Source: SIAJ01 sp963773845 (GTDB lineage: Bacteria; Planctomycetota; Planctomycetia; Gemmatales; Gemmataceae). From it: a stretch of DNA of 64,000 bases. The DNA lies in NCBI GenBank assembly GCA_963773845.1, contig CAVZCU010000011.1:744001-808000 (forward strand). The letters are read 5' to 3'. The notes beneath the pieces are model-generated. The model searched no databases and was not told where the DNA came from. It saw nothing but the letters and a program-made list of their open reading frames with translations. Below, piece by piece: positions 1 to 7,884 of this stretch (positions within the stretch are counted from its first letter, which is position 1; each line of letters opens with the position of its first letter). Position numbers and translations under genes: made by a program.

Positions 1-838
1 GGGGAGTCGTTGCGGCTTCCTCCCCCCGCTTACGCGGGAGGCTCGCTGACTGGAGCGGGAGGCTCGCCGACCGGAATGGGAGGCTCGCTTGCCCGAGGCT
101 CGCTGGCCCGAGGCTTGCCGAGGCGACGCTCGCTGGATTTCGCTCGGCGAGTAATCGCAGCGGCCAAAAGCCAATCAGCAAACTGCCGTAGAACGTCCAC
201 TGCGGGTGCGTACCCAAAATCAGCATCGCGTATGCTGCGCCGCCAACGACCGCCCAGGTCCATTCCCTGCGGAGCATCGCGCGCTCGATGCACAGCAATA
301 CGAGCGGCAGCCAGCAAATGCCTTGCGTCACCGTGTGGCCGGCAACGAAGATCTGGAGCATCCATCTGGGAGATAGCATGTAGCCGACGCCGGCGGTGAA
401 TGCGGCTAGTTCGCCCAGGCCAGCGTGGCGGGCATAAGCGAACATGAACCAGCCGGCGAGGAGGACGTGCAGAAAGACAAGCCAGCTTGCGACCGGCCCG
501 ATGGCCGGCTCCGAGATGAAGTAGAAGGGCAGGTTCGGCGGGTAGAACAGGCCGACCTGAATGTCGTGCACGAACGGCGAGCCGGCGTACTGCTCGGGGT
601 TCCAGAGCGGGAGTTCGCCGGTCTCGCGGAGCGAGCGGACGAGGAAATACTTGGCCGGCAGATGCTCGGCGAGGAGGTCGCTGGTGTTGGAGTAGAGCGT
701 TTCGGTCGGATGCAGGACGAGCGGCCAGAAGGCGATCAGTGCCAGGACGAGCAACACGAAATATGGACGTGGCAGTTCGCATCGACATGTGAACCGCGAC
801 GCGGAGGCTTTGCGGAGCAGAAGCGCAACGCCGGCCAA
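1..838 (-). CDS. YfhO-like polytopic membrane protein, cut by the window edge
   Basis: The frame is open from the left edge of the window up to about 838 on the minus strand, so only the N-terminal ~279 residues are present. A hydrophobic segment (YFVLLVLALIAFWPLVL) is followed by HPTETLYSNTSDLLAEHLPA, then LPLWNPEQYAGSPF and further membrane segments. This layout is typical of the YfhO / large glycosyltransferase-like membrane proteins of planctomycetes; that assignment is by recognition only. The start is unclear: TTG at 838 lacks a Shine-Dalgarno, no ATG is available, and the N-terminus runs through one arm of an inverted repeat, so the true start may have been displaced. Near the left edge the frame passes through a hairpin-ended repeat without a stop (residues ASLGPASLGQASLPFRS and on). 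Confidence 0.6.
   Translation of the reverse strand, partial: MAGVALLLRKASASRFTCRCELPRPYFVLLVLALIAFWPLVLHPTETLYSNTSDLLAEHLPAKYFLVRSLRETGELPLWNPEQYAGSPFVHDIQVGLFYPPNLPFYFISEPAIGPVASWLVFLHVLLAGWFMFAYARHAGLGELAAFTAGVGYMLSPRWMLQIFVAGHTVTQGICWLPLVLLCIERAMLRREWTWAVVGGAAYAMLILGTHPQWTFYGSLLIGFWPLRLLAERNPASVASASLGPASLGQASLPFRSASLPLQSASLPRKRGEEAATTP
20..131 (-). repeat. Hairpin-ended short tandem repeat inside a coding frame
   Basis: Five degenerate copies of a word read on the minus strand as GCGAGCCTC(CC), spaced 16-21 bp apart, end in a hairpin, CTCCCGC-GTAA-GCGGGGG, at about 21-40. The same word and the same terminal hairpin occur at 7120-7242 in an unrelated gene. Here the host frame reads the hairpin as LPRKRGE and stays open. 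Confidence 0.85.
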
Positions 839-916
839 CTCAATGACGTCGACCTAGCGTTCGCAAGTGGCCGCGTCTCGCGTCCGCTCCGCAAAGCCTC
901 CGCGTCGCGGCTTCAC
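789..916. repeat. Inverted repeat, ~30-bp arms
   Basis: The arms at 789-818 and 886-916 are complementary apart from one extra base (core word CGCGACGCGGAGGCTTTGCG). They flank about 67 bp between speA and the membrane-protein gene. A related word, CTCCGCGTCGCGG, appears again near 34160, so this looks like one member of a dispersed intergenic family. Confidence 0.8.
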
Positions 917-930
917 GGGCGCGTACGACA

Positions 931-2868
931 TTACTCCTCGAGGTACGTATACCCGTCCATTCCCTCCTCGTAGAAGCGCAGGAACTGGCGGGCTTCCTTC
1001 GACGAGATTTTGCCGGCGCGCACGGCCTTATCGACATCCTTGCGCATGCGTTCCACGAGCTTCTCCGCGGAGAACTGCACGTAGTTCAGGACTTCGCTCA
1101 CCCGGTCGCCGGGGATGAAGTCGTCGATCTCGTAGGTGCCGTCGTCGAGCAGGTTGATGTGGACGGCGTTGGTGTCGCCGAACAGGTTGTGCATGTCGCC
1201 GAGGATTTCCTGGTAAGCGCCGACCAGAAAGGCCCCCAGGTAGTACGGCTCGCCCGTGAACGGATGCAGCTCCAGCGTGCTGCGGACATCGCGGCGGTCG
1301 ATGAATTGATCGACCTTGCCGTCCGAATCGCAGGTGATGTCGCCGAGCACCGCCCGCCGCGTGGGGGCTTCATCCAGGCGATGGATCGGCATGATCGGGA
1401 AGAGTTGCTTGATCGCCCATGAGTCCGGCATCGACTGAAACACGGAGAAGTTGCAGAAATAGGTGTCCGACATCATGGTGTCGAGATTGTGCAGTTCCTC
1501 CGGCACATAATCAACTTCCCGGCAGATGCGTTGCAGCTTGCGGCCAACCGCCCAGAACAGGCGCTCGGCCAGGGCTCGCAGTTCGATGGGCAGGTAGCCG
1601 AGGTTGAAGAGGTTGAGCACTTCTTCCATGCGTTCCAGCGAATCGTGATACCCCTCCAGGTAGTTTCGTTTGTTGAGGTCGCGCAGCGTTGCCAAGAGAT
1701 CGTGGATCGGCTGCGGGGCATCTTCGGGAACTTCTTCCGAGTATTCGTTGCGGTCGAAGTTCGAGGTGCCGAGCACGTCGAAGACGAGCACGCTGTGATA
1801 GGCGACCACGGCCCGGCCCGATTCGCTGATGATGGTCGGGTGCGGGACGCCAGCTTCGTCACAGACCGTCTTGATGCGGAAGACGACGTCGTTGGCGTAC
1901 TCTTCGAGCGTGTAGTTGATGCTCGACTCGAAGTCGGTCTGCGAGCCGTCGTAATCGACGCCGAGTCCGCCGCCGACGTCCATGTACTTCAGACCAGCGC
2001 CGGCTCGATGCAATTCGACGAACACGCGGGTGGCCTCGTTGAGCGCTTCCTTCACCTTGCGGATGTTGGTGATCTGGCTGCCCAGGTGGAAGTGCGTCAG
2101 CTGGAGGCAGTCCGCCATGCCGCGGGCCTTGAGGTAGTCGAGGGCCTCGAGCACCTCGGTGACGGTCAGGCCGAATTTGGACCGGTAGCCGGCACTCGTT
2201 CGCCAGCGGCCGGAGCCGCGCGACGCCAGCTTGACGCGGACGCCGATCACCGGACGGACCTCCAGTTCCTCGGCATACTTGACGATCAGCTCCAGTTCGC
2301 TGAACTTCTCGACGACCGGGATGATGTTCTTGCCGCACTTGCGGGCGAGCATCACCAGCTTGATGAATTCGTCGTCCTTGAAACCGTTGCAGATGATCGG
2401 CGTGTCGCCGCCGTTCGTGATGGCGAGCACGGCGAGCAGTTCCGGCTTGGACCCCGCCTCGATGCCGAAGTTGAACGGCTTGCCGAAATCGAGGAACTCC
2501 TCCACGACGTGGCGCTGCTGATTCACCTTGATCGGGTAGACGCAGCTATAGGCGCCCTCGTAGCCGGATTCCGTGATGGCTTTGCCGAAGGCGTCGGCGA
2601 TCTCGGCGACGCGATGGCGCAGAATGTCCGCGAAGCGGATCAGAATCGGGACGTTGTAGTCTTGTTCGCGCAATTCGTCGATGAGGAGCTTGAGGTCGAT
2701 GGCCTCTTCGGGCTTCTTGTTCGGATGAACGGTGACGTGACCGAGGCCGTTGATTCCGAAGTAGCCTTTACCCCAGTGTTGGATGCCGTAGGTTTCGGCG
2801 GAGTCCGCGAGCTTCCAGTGTCGGGCGATTTCCGGATCGGTGCTGGATCGCTCGAGCGTCGTGCCCAT
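931..2868 (-). CDS. speA: Biosynthetic arginine decarboxylase
   Basis: A PLP-dependent enzyme of about 645 residues that converts arginine to agmatine for polyamine synthesis. Visible hallmarks are the N-terminal HWGKGYFGINGLGHV stretch, the PLP-lysine segment YPIKVNQQRHVVEEF, the glycine-rich GGGLGVDYDGS, and the C-terminal active-site cysteine segment DITCDSDGK, where the residue comes from the partner subunit in the dimer. The length matches the SpeA family. The ATG at 2868 is chosen because AGAGGAAG lies 6-7 bases upstream; a TTG three bases earlier would shorten that spacing. It has no co-directional partner, as inverted repeats bound it on both sides. It is intact, unlike many genes here. 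Confidence 0.95.
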   Translation of the reverse strand: MGTTLERSSTDPEIARHWKLADSAETYGIQHWGKGYFGINGLGHVTVHPNKKPEEAIDLKLLIDELREQDYNVPILIRFADILRHRVAEIADAFGKAITESGYEGAYSCVYPIKVNQQRHVVEEFLDFGKPFNFGIEAGSKPELLAVLAITNGGDTPIICNGFKDDEFIKLVMLARKCGKNIIPVVEKFSELELIVKYAEELEVRPVIGVRVKLASRGSGRWRTSAGYRSKFGLTVTEVLEALDYLKARGMADCLQLTHFHLGSQITNIRKVKEALNEATRVFVELHRAGAGLKYMDVGGGLGVDYDGSQTDFESSINYTLEEYANDVVFRIKTVCDEAGVPHPTIISESGRAVVAYHSVLVFDVLGTSNFDRNEYSEEVPEDAPQPIHDLLATLRDLNKRNYLEGYHDSLERMEEVLNLFNLGYLPIELRALAERLFWAVGRKLQRICREVDYVPEELHNLDTMMSDTYFCNFSVFQSMPDSWAIKQLFPIMPIHRLDEAPTRRAVLGDITCDSDGKVDQFIDRRDVRSTLELHPFTGEPYYLGAFLVGAYQEILGDMHNLFGDTNAVHINLLDDGTYEIDDFIPGDRVSEVLNYVQFSAEKLVERMRKDVDKAVRAGKISSKEARQFLRFYEEGMDGYTYLEE

Positions 2869-3019
2869 CAAAGTCTTCCTCTAGCCCAATGGGAAACGGG
2901 CCGACCCCACGGCGGCCCGATGCGCGTTTATTGGAACGTGTACATCATACGTCGAGAAGTTTGCGGTGCAATCGGTGTGCGCGACGTGTGGAAAAAATTC
3001 TTGGGGTCTGCGCCAGAGC

Positions 3020-3135
3020 GCCCGCGGCTCGAAGCCATCGCCGCGGGCTTTAGTCGGACGCCCTACGGGCTGAGGGCGCCGAGACCGTTAGGGCGATGAG
3101 AATAAAGCCCACGGCGATGGCTTCGAGCCGTGGGC
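3020..3135. repeat. Long inverted repeat, 33-bp arms
   Basis: The arms at 3020-3052 and 3103-3135 match at 31 of 33 positions (core GGCTCGAAGCCATCGCC), with a 50-bp centre that carries a smaller GGGCG-rich palindrome. It lies just downstream of the leftward hypothetical gene ending at 3140, so it could also end transcription there, although no T-run follows. Confidence 0.8.
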
Positions 3136-3139
3136 CGAG

Positions 3140-3661
3140 CTAGTCGACGAAGGGAGGAATTGCCGACGGTAATCCGACGCGCATGAAGAAGCGAGCAAAC
3201 GCCTGGGAAAAATGTTCCAGAAATGGGGGTTGCAACCGCCAGCGGTCACCGAGTGTGGTCGCATGTCGCCCCAGGTATTCGATCGGCAAGCTGTAAATCT
3301 CGCGAAAGTTCACCACGATGGCATCCCGATTCACGCTTGGACTGGTCGGCGAAGCCAAAAGGTGCAATCCCTCGCGACGCCCCTTGCGCACTTCCTCCCA
3401 CACGCCTTTCTTCGCGAAATGCGGATTCGTCCCTTCGAATTCGGGAAGTGTGTAAGCCGGACCCAACGCGACCAGCCCAGTTTTCATGTTGATGAGATCG
3501 CAGCTCTGCGTCACGACAATCAATCTGCCCTCGCGAAATGGAACGACCGATGGCTGCGGGTTCGTGTCGAAGTCGCCTGGAATGATGGGGACCTTGCAAC
3601 CCGGCAGCATATCGCCCTGCTGAAGTGATGCATCGCGGATTGAAATCCAAAATGGAATCAT
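3140..3661 (-). CDS. Hypothetical protein with a VVTQSCDL motif
   Basis: A 173-residue soluble protein that I do not recognise as a named family. It has no signal peptide or membrane segment. The most distinctive part is the central EGRLIVVTQSCDLINMKTG, a hydrophobic strand followed by a Ser-Cys-Asp motif, which would fit an active or metal-binding site. The start ATG at 3661 follows the stop of the upstream small gene (3666) by four bases, so the two are probably co-transcribed and translationally coupled. The arrangement of a small helical protein followed by a slightly larger one resembles toxin-antitoxin operons, but no known toxin motif is visible. Confidence 0.6.
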   Translation of the reverse strand: MIPFWISIRDASLQQGDMLPGCKVPIIPGDFDTNPQPSVVPFREGRLIVVTQSCDLINMKTGLVALGPAYTLPEFEGTNPHFAKKGVWEEVRKGRREGLHLLASPTSPSVNRDAIVVNFREIYSLPIEYLGRHATTLGDRWRLQPPFLEHFSQAFARFFMRVGLPSAIPPFVD

Positions 3662-3665
3662 CCCA

Positions 3666-3964
3666 TTATTGCTCGCTGTCGGAATACGTTGGCGGTATTA
3701 AACGACCTCCGTTGACGAACCGCGCCTGTGTTGCACCCGAAATGGGCAACTCGACCGACTTGTATTCCAACTCTTCGCCGAACTCATCTTCTGGGTAGTT
3801 GGTTGGAATCAGAGGGAAGTTCGCCGGGCAGGTCTCTCTGGCGTCTTCTGCAACGGTACGTTGAAGAACGCCCACGAGCCAACTACCAACCTCGCGACCG
3901 CTTTCTTTGCGCGGCGACGGACAGCCTCTTCCAAGGCCGGCGGCAATTCAAGTTCGATGGTCAT
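3666..3964 (-). CDS. Small antitoxin-like protein (one frameshift)
   Basis: The ATG at 3964 has a good AGAGGG site six bases upstream. The frame begins MTIELELPPALEEAVRRRAKKA and then breaks near 3893; the continuation in the next frame reads GREVGSWLVGVLQRTV and runs to the stop at 3666. Together this gives a protein of about 98 residues with a charged amphipathic N-terminal helix pair like small ribbon-helix or antitoxin proteins. No DNA-binding motif can be named with confidence. The frame break is a single base and the flanking sequence keeps sensible protein character on both sides, so a sequence error is more likely than decay. Confidence 0.55.
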
Positions 3965-4054
3965 TAAATACCCTCTTCTACCCTTAATATCGATGGTACC
4001 ACACATGGCCGATCACGCAAAGCCTCCGCGGGCTCTCTGGAATACCATATCGCC

Positions 4055-5948
4055 ATGCGAAACATCTCTCTCCTCTGCCTCTTCTTTTCGACGCTGGCCT
4101 TCGCTGCCGAGCCGGCAAAGAAGATTGTCCTCATTGCCGGGCCGCTGGATAAGAGCCATCCGCCGGGCACGCACGAGTACGAGAAAACGGTTCGCGCATT
4201 CAAGTATTGCCTGGAGCACGCGCGAAACGTGAACGGTCTCCACGTGGAGGCGCATTTCGGCGGGTGGCCGGAGAAGCCGGAAACGCTGGACGATGCCGAC
4301 ACGATCGTGCTCGTTGCCAGCGGGTCGGATCGCAAGGAGACTGGATCACCCGTTCCTCGTCGGCGACGGCTTGAGCGTCATTGACAAGCAGATGAAACGC
4401 GGCTGCGGGCTGTGTCTCATCCACTGGTGTACTTTCTGGCCGAAGGCGAAGGCCGGCGACAAGGCGCTGGAATGGGTCGGCGGCTACTTCGACTACGAAT
4501 CCGGGCCGGCGAAGAATGGCTGGTACTCGAAGATTCAGACCGTGACGACCAAGTGCTTCCCGGCAAGCACCCGATCACTATCGGGAATGACGCCCTTCGA
4601 GGCGAAGGACGAGTTCTATTACAACATCCGCTTCCGCGAACGCGACCCCCGGTCTGGTACGCCGATACTGAGTGTCGCGATGGGCAAGGAAGGCGAGCAG
4701 ACGGTCGCGTGGGCGGTCGAGCGCAAGAATGGCGGTCGGGGCTTCGGCTTCACCGGCGGGCACTTCTTCGATAACTGGAAGAACGAGAACTACCGCAAGA
4801 TGGCCCTCAACGCGATCCTCTGGACCGCGAAGGCAAAGGTGCCCGACAGGCGGAGTGCAGTCAGAGTTCCCAAGCGACAAGGAGTTGGGGATCGCAAGGG
4901 CTTCCGAGAAGAAGCTCACCTTCGCTGACGGCAAGTTTGGCAAGGCGCTCGACGCCCGCGTGGCACCGGCGAGCATCGAGGGCGACGATCGCTACCGCCA
5001 GGCGCCGATCACGGTCGAGTGCTGGGCAAAACTGTTCTCCAAGAGCGGCTTCAATGTGCTGGTCTCGTGCGATCCGAAGTCGTCGAGGAATCACTGGGAG
5101 ATTTACAGCTACGCCGCGAGCGGCGTGTTTCAGCGCGTATCTTCCCGGCACGACGCAGGGAGAGATCAAATCGGCGGTCGACATCTGCGATGGCAAGTGG
5201 CATCACCTGGCGATGACGGACGATGACAAGACGGTGGCGCTGTTTGTGGATGGGAAGAAGGTCAAGGAATCGGCGATTGACGTTGCGCGTGGACGCTACG
5301 CCGCAAGCGGGGCCGCTGGTGATTGGCGGGGCTTATGCGGGGGATCATCGGGTGGGTTGCGATGGATTGGTGGACGATGTGCGCATCTCGAAGGGCGTGA
5401 TTGACATCAAGGTTCCGATGGCGGCGCTGAAGCGCGACCCGAACACGCTGAGCCTGTGGAACCTGGACGGCGACGAGGGGATTTCCGCCGACACGAACTG
5501 GACGCCGCCGACGCCGATCGGGGCGAAAGAACCGTGGGAGATCGCCACCGACAAGGACTGGATCGACGGCCGGTTCCGCAAGATGGACACCGGGCCGTTC
5601 CTGAACGCCACGATCGACTACGAGGGGCCGAAGGGCAAGGTGCGGTCGTACAAGGGCACCGCGATTAAGGTCGGCGACAAGGGCGAGGCGACGGTCCTCT
5701 TCGACCGCAACCAGCTCCGTTTCGCGGCCGCCTGGACCGGCGGCTTCCTGAACCACTCCGACCGCCGCTTCGGCCTGCTCAACACGCCGACGCCGAACGG
5801 GACGATGGTGTTCTCGACCAGCAGTCTCGCCGGCTGGGCGGACGAGAAGGGGAACTTCGAGAGCAAATACCCGCCGACGGGGCCGCTGCCGAGGGAGTGG
5901 GCGAAGATTCAAGGGATTGCACCTGAGCGGCAATCGTGCGGTATCTGA
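4055..5948 (+). pseudogene. ThuA-like plus LamG-like N-terminal half of a large secreted protein, broken by about six frameshifts
   Basis: The region begins with a signal peptide (MRNISLLCLFFSTLAFA) and a ThuA/GATase1-like domain (KKIVLIAGPLDKSHPPG; GCGLCLIHWCTFWP; GFGFTGGHFFDNW). It continues with a LamG/concanavalin-like domain (ITVECWAKLFSKSGFNVLVS; DGKWHHLAMTDDDKTVALF; DGLVDDVRISKGVI) and a linker ending near 5940. The reading frame changes near 4340, 4850, 5136, 5295, 5915 and 5943, and each change is in the +1 direction. The protein sequence stays conserved in character throughout, so the gene was probably intact recently, or still is and the consensus is wrong. It continues without a real boundary into the open frame ending at 7837. 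Confidence 0.7.
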
Positions 5949-7837
5949 GGTACCAGGTCAATGGTGTCGAGATATCCGAGATGCCGCGTTTTCAGGTCGT
6001 GACGGGATCGCCGGTTTTTTCCAGAACGATCGAAGTGGGGAAGCACGGATTAAGCGTTAATTGTCTGCTCGCAGAGTCCCCAAGCGTCAAGGGCGATGGA
6101 GTTTATCGCCGGGATTGGATCGGATGGGTGACGTTTGGCAAAGATGGGCGGCATGCGTTTTGCTATCCGGTTGGGCCTGACCTCACAGTAGTTCACCACG
6201 ATACCAAGGGTCGCCTGTACTTGCAGTTTCCTCCGTCTAAGCATGCACAGAGGTGCACAGTCTACTACTGGTACGTTAAGGGCAGCGAGAACGCAGTACT
6301 CATAAAGAGAATAGACAAAATCCCGAGCCCCCAACTACCTGCAACTAAGTTCGGCCCGCCTCGCTGGACCAAGCCCATCACCACCCGTCTCGAACCCGGC
6401 AAGGACACCGGCGGGCCGTTCGTCGTGGATACGTTTCCGCTGCCCTACGAGAACCCCTATAAGGCCCTCTTCTTCGTCACCGGCGTCGATTTCCTGCCGG
6501 ACGGCCGCATCGCCATCTGCACGGCGCATGGCGACGTCTGGACCGCGAAGGAGAAGGACGGCGTCATCGAGTGGCACCGGTTCGCGACCGGCTTGTATCA
6601 GCCGCTGGGCCTGAAGGTCGTTGACGGCAAGATCGTCGTCACCGAACGCGGGCAGCTCACCCGGCTGCACGACACCAACAACGACGGCGAGGCGGACTTC
6701 TACGAGTGCCTGAACAACGACTGGCACACCGGCGGCGGCGAGCACTCGTACGACACCTGCCTGGAAACCGACCCCCAGGGCAACTTCTATCTCTTCAAGA
6801 CCGGCGATGACCACACGCCAACCGGCGGCTGCCTGCTCAAGATTTCCAAGGACGGTTCGAAGTCGGAGATCTTTGCCACCGGCTTCCGCCATCCGATCGG
6901 CCTCGGCGTTTCGCCTGATGGCAAGATCTCCGGCGCCGACCAGGAAGGGAACTGGATGCCGGTCACGCGGCTCGATTTCTACAAGAAGGGCGGGTTCTAC
7001 GGCGACATGCGGACGCACCATCGGGCCGTGCCGCCGAAGATTTATGATGAGCCATTGCTCTGGCTGCCCAAGGAGGCCGACAACTCGGCCGGCGGCCAGG
7101 TCTGGGTGCCGAAGATGGAGCGAACCTCCCGCGACAACGATCAGCGAGCCTCCCGCAACAACGATCAGCGAGCCTCCCGCGACAACGATCAGCGAGCCTC
7201 TCGCGACAACGATCAGCGAGCCTCCCGCGTAAGCGGGGGGAGTTGGGGCACCCTCGCCGGCAAAATGCTGCACCTCTCCTACGGCCGTTGCAAGGCCTAC
7301 GCGATCCTGCCGGATGGCGACAAGTTCCAGGCCGGAGCCGTCGATCTCGGCCTGACGTTCCTCTCCGGCTCGGCGAGGGCGCGATTCAATCCTATCGATA
7401 AGCAGTTATATGTCGTCGGCCTCAATGGCTGGCAGACGGCGGCGAAGAAGGATGGCTGTTTGCAACGGGTACGTTACACCGGCAAGCCCTATCCGTTCCC
7501 GGTGGGCTTTGCCACTGAGAAAGACGGCGTGAAGCTGACGTTCGACCAGCCGCTCGATGGTACGAAGCTGGCGGCCGCGAATTTCCGGGTGACGCGCTGC
7601 AATTACCGCTGGAGCGCGGAGTATGGCAGCAAGAACTGGTCAATCGCCAACCCCGGCAAGGAAGGAATGGACGAAGTGCCGGTAACCATTTCCGGGTTCA
7701 GCGACGACGGCAATACGGTGATGCTCAAGTGCGACATGCGGCCGGCGATGCACATGAAGATCGTCTATGACTTGCGTTCAGCAAGCGGGGCAAAGCTGGC
7801 GGGAGCGGTGTATACGACGATTCACGAAGCGAAGTGA
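5936..7837 (+). CDS. Beta-propeller (NHL/PQQ-dehydrogenase-like) C-terminal half of the same large protein
   Basis: A frame of about 630 codons with no convincing start of its own: the GTG at 5936 is an internal valine of the larger protein that begins at 4055. It contains propeller-like strands (GVDFLPDGRIAICTAHGDVW; GLYQPLGLKVVDGKIVVTER; FRHPIGLGVSPDGKI) resembling the glucose-sorbosone dehydrogenase / NHL modules that planctomycetes attach to ThuA and LamG domains in secreted proteins. Codons at 7120-7242 are a 24-bp tandem repeat encoding SRDNDQRA units, with the same terminal hairpin as at 20-131. The stop at 7837 overlaps the start region of the next gene. A catalytic role cannot be assigned. 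Confidence 0.65.
   Translation: MRYLRYQVNGVEISEMPRFQVVTGSPVFSRTIEVGKHGLSVNCLLAESPSVKGDGVYRRDWIGWVTFGKDGRHAFCYPVGPDLTVVHHDTKGRLYLQFPPSKHAQRCTVYYWYVKGSENAVLIKRIDKIPSPQLPATKFGPPRWTKPITTRLEPGKDTGGPFVVDTFPLPYENPYKALFFVTGVDFLPDGRIAICTAHGDVWTAKEKDGVIEWHRFATGLYQPLGLKVVDGKIVVTERGQLTRLHDTNNDGEADFYECLNNDWHTGGGEHSYDTCLETDPQGNFYLFKTGDDHTPTGGCLLKISKDGSKSEIFATGFRHPIGLGVSPDGKISGADQEGNWMPVTRLDFYKKGGFYGDMRTHHRAVPPKIYDEPLLWLPKEADNSAGGQVWVPKMERTSRDNDQRASRNNDQRASRDNDQRASRDNDQRASRVSGGSWGTLAGKMLHLSYGRCKAYAILPDGDKFQAGAVDLGLTFLSGSARARFNPIDKQLYVVGLNGWQTAAKKDGCLQRVRYTGKPYPFPVGFATEKDGVKLTFDQPLDGTKLAAANFRVTRCNYRWSAEYGSKNWSIANPGKEGMDEVPVTISGFSDDGNTVMLKCDMRPAMHMKIVYDLRSASGAKLAGAVYTTIHEAK
7120..7242 (+). repeat. 24-bp tandem repeat ending in a GTAA hairpin, in frame inside a gene
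   Basis: There are four 24-bp units, starting at 7120, 7144, 7168 and 7192 and nearly identical, of the form GCGAGCCTCCCGCGACAACG plus ATCA. They are followed at 7216-7242 by the word running into the hairpin CTCCCGC-GTAA-GCGGGGGG. The unit length is a multiple of three, so the host frame stays open as repeated SRDNDQRA and then SRVSGGS. Confidence 0.9.
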
Positions 7838-7867
7838 GCGTTTATCGGATCATTGGGACGTATTGGT

Positions 7868-7884
7868 CATATAGGACCTATATG
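7868..7884. repeat. 17-bp perfect palindrome over a start codon
   Basis: CATATAGGACCTATATG is a perfect palindrome around a central base, and its last three bases are the ATG of the membrane-protein gene at 7882. The inner word TAGGACCTA/TAGGTCCTA also occurs in the longer inverted repeat at 41844-41895. Confidence 0.8.

Noticed and set aside
1489..3099. 536-codon open frame on the plus strand
   Set aside because: It lies antisense to speA, whose product is unmistakable; high GC gives long shadow frames.
7120..7242. CRISPR-like array of 24-bp units
   Set aside because: The units are directly adjacent with no variable spacers, the run lies inside a coding frame, and no cas genes are in the window.
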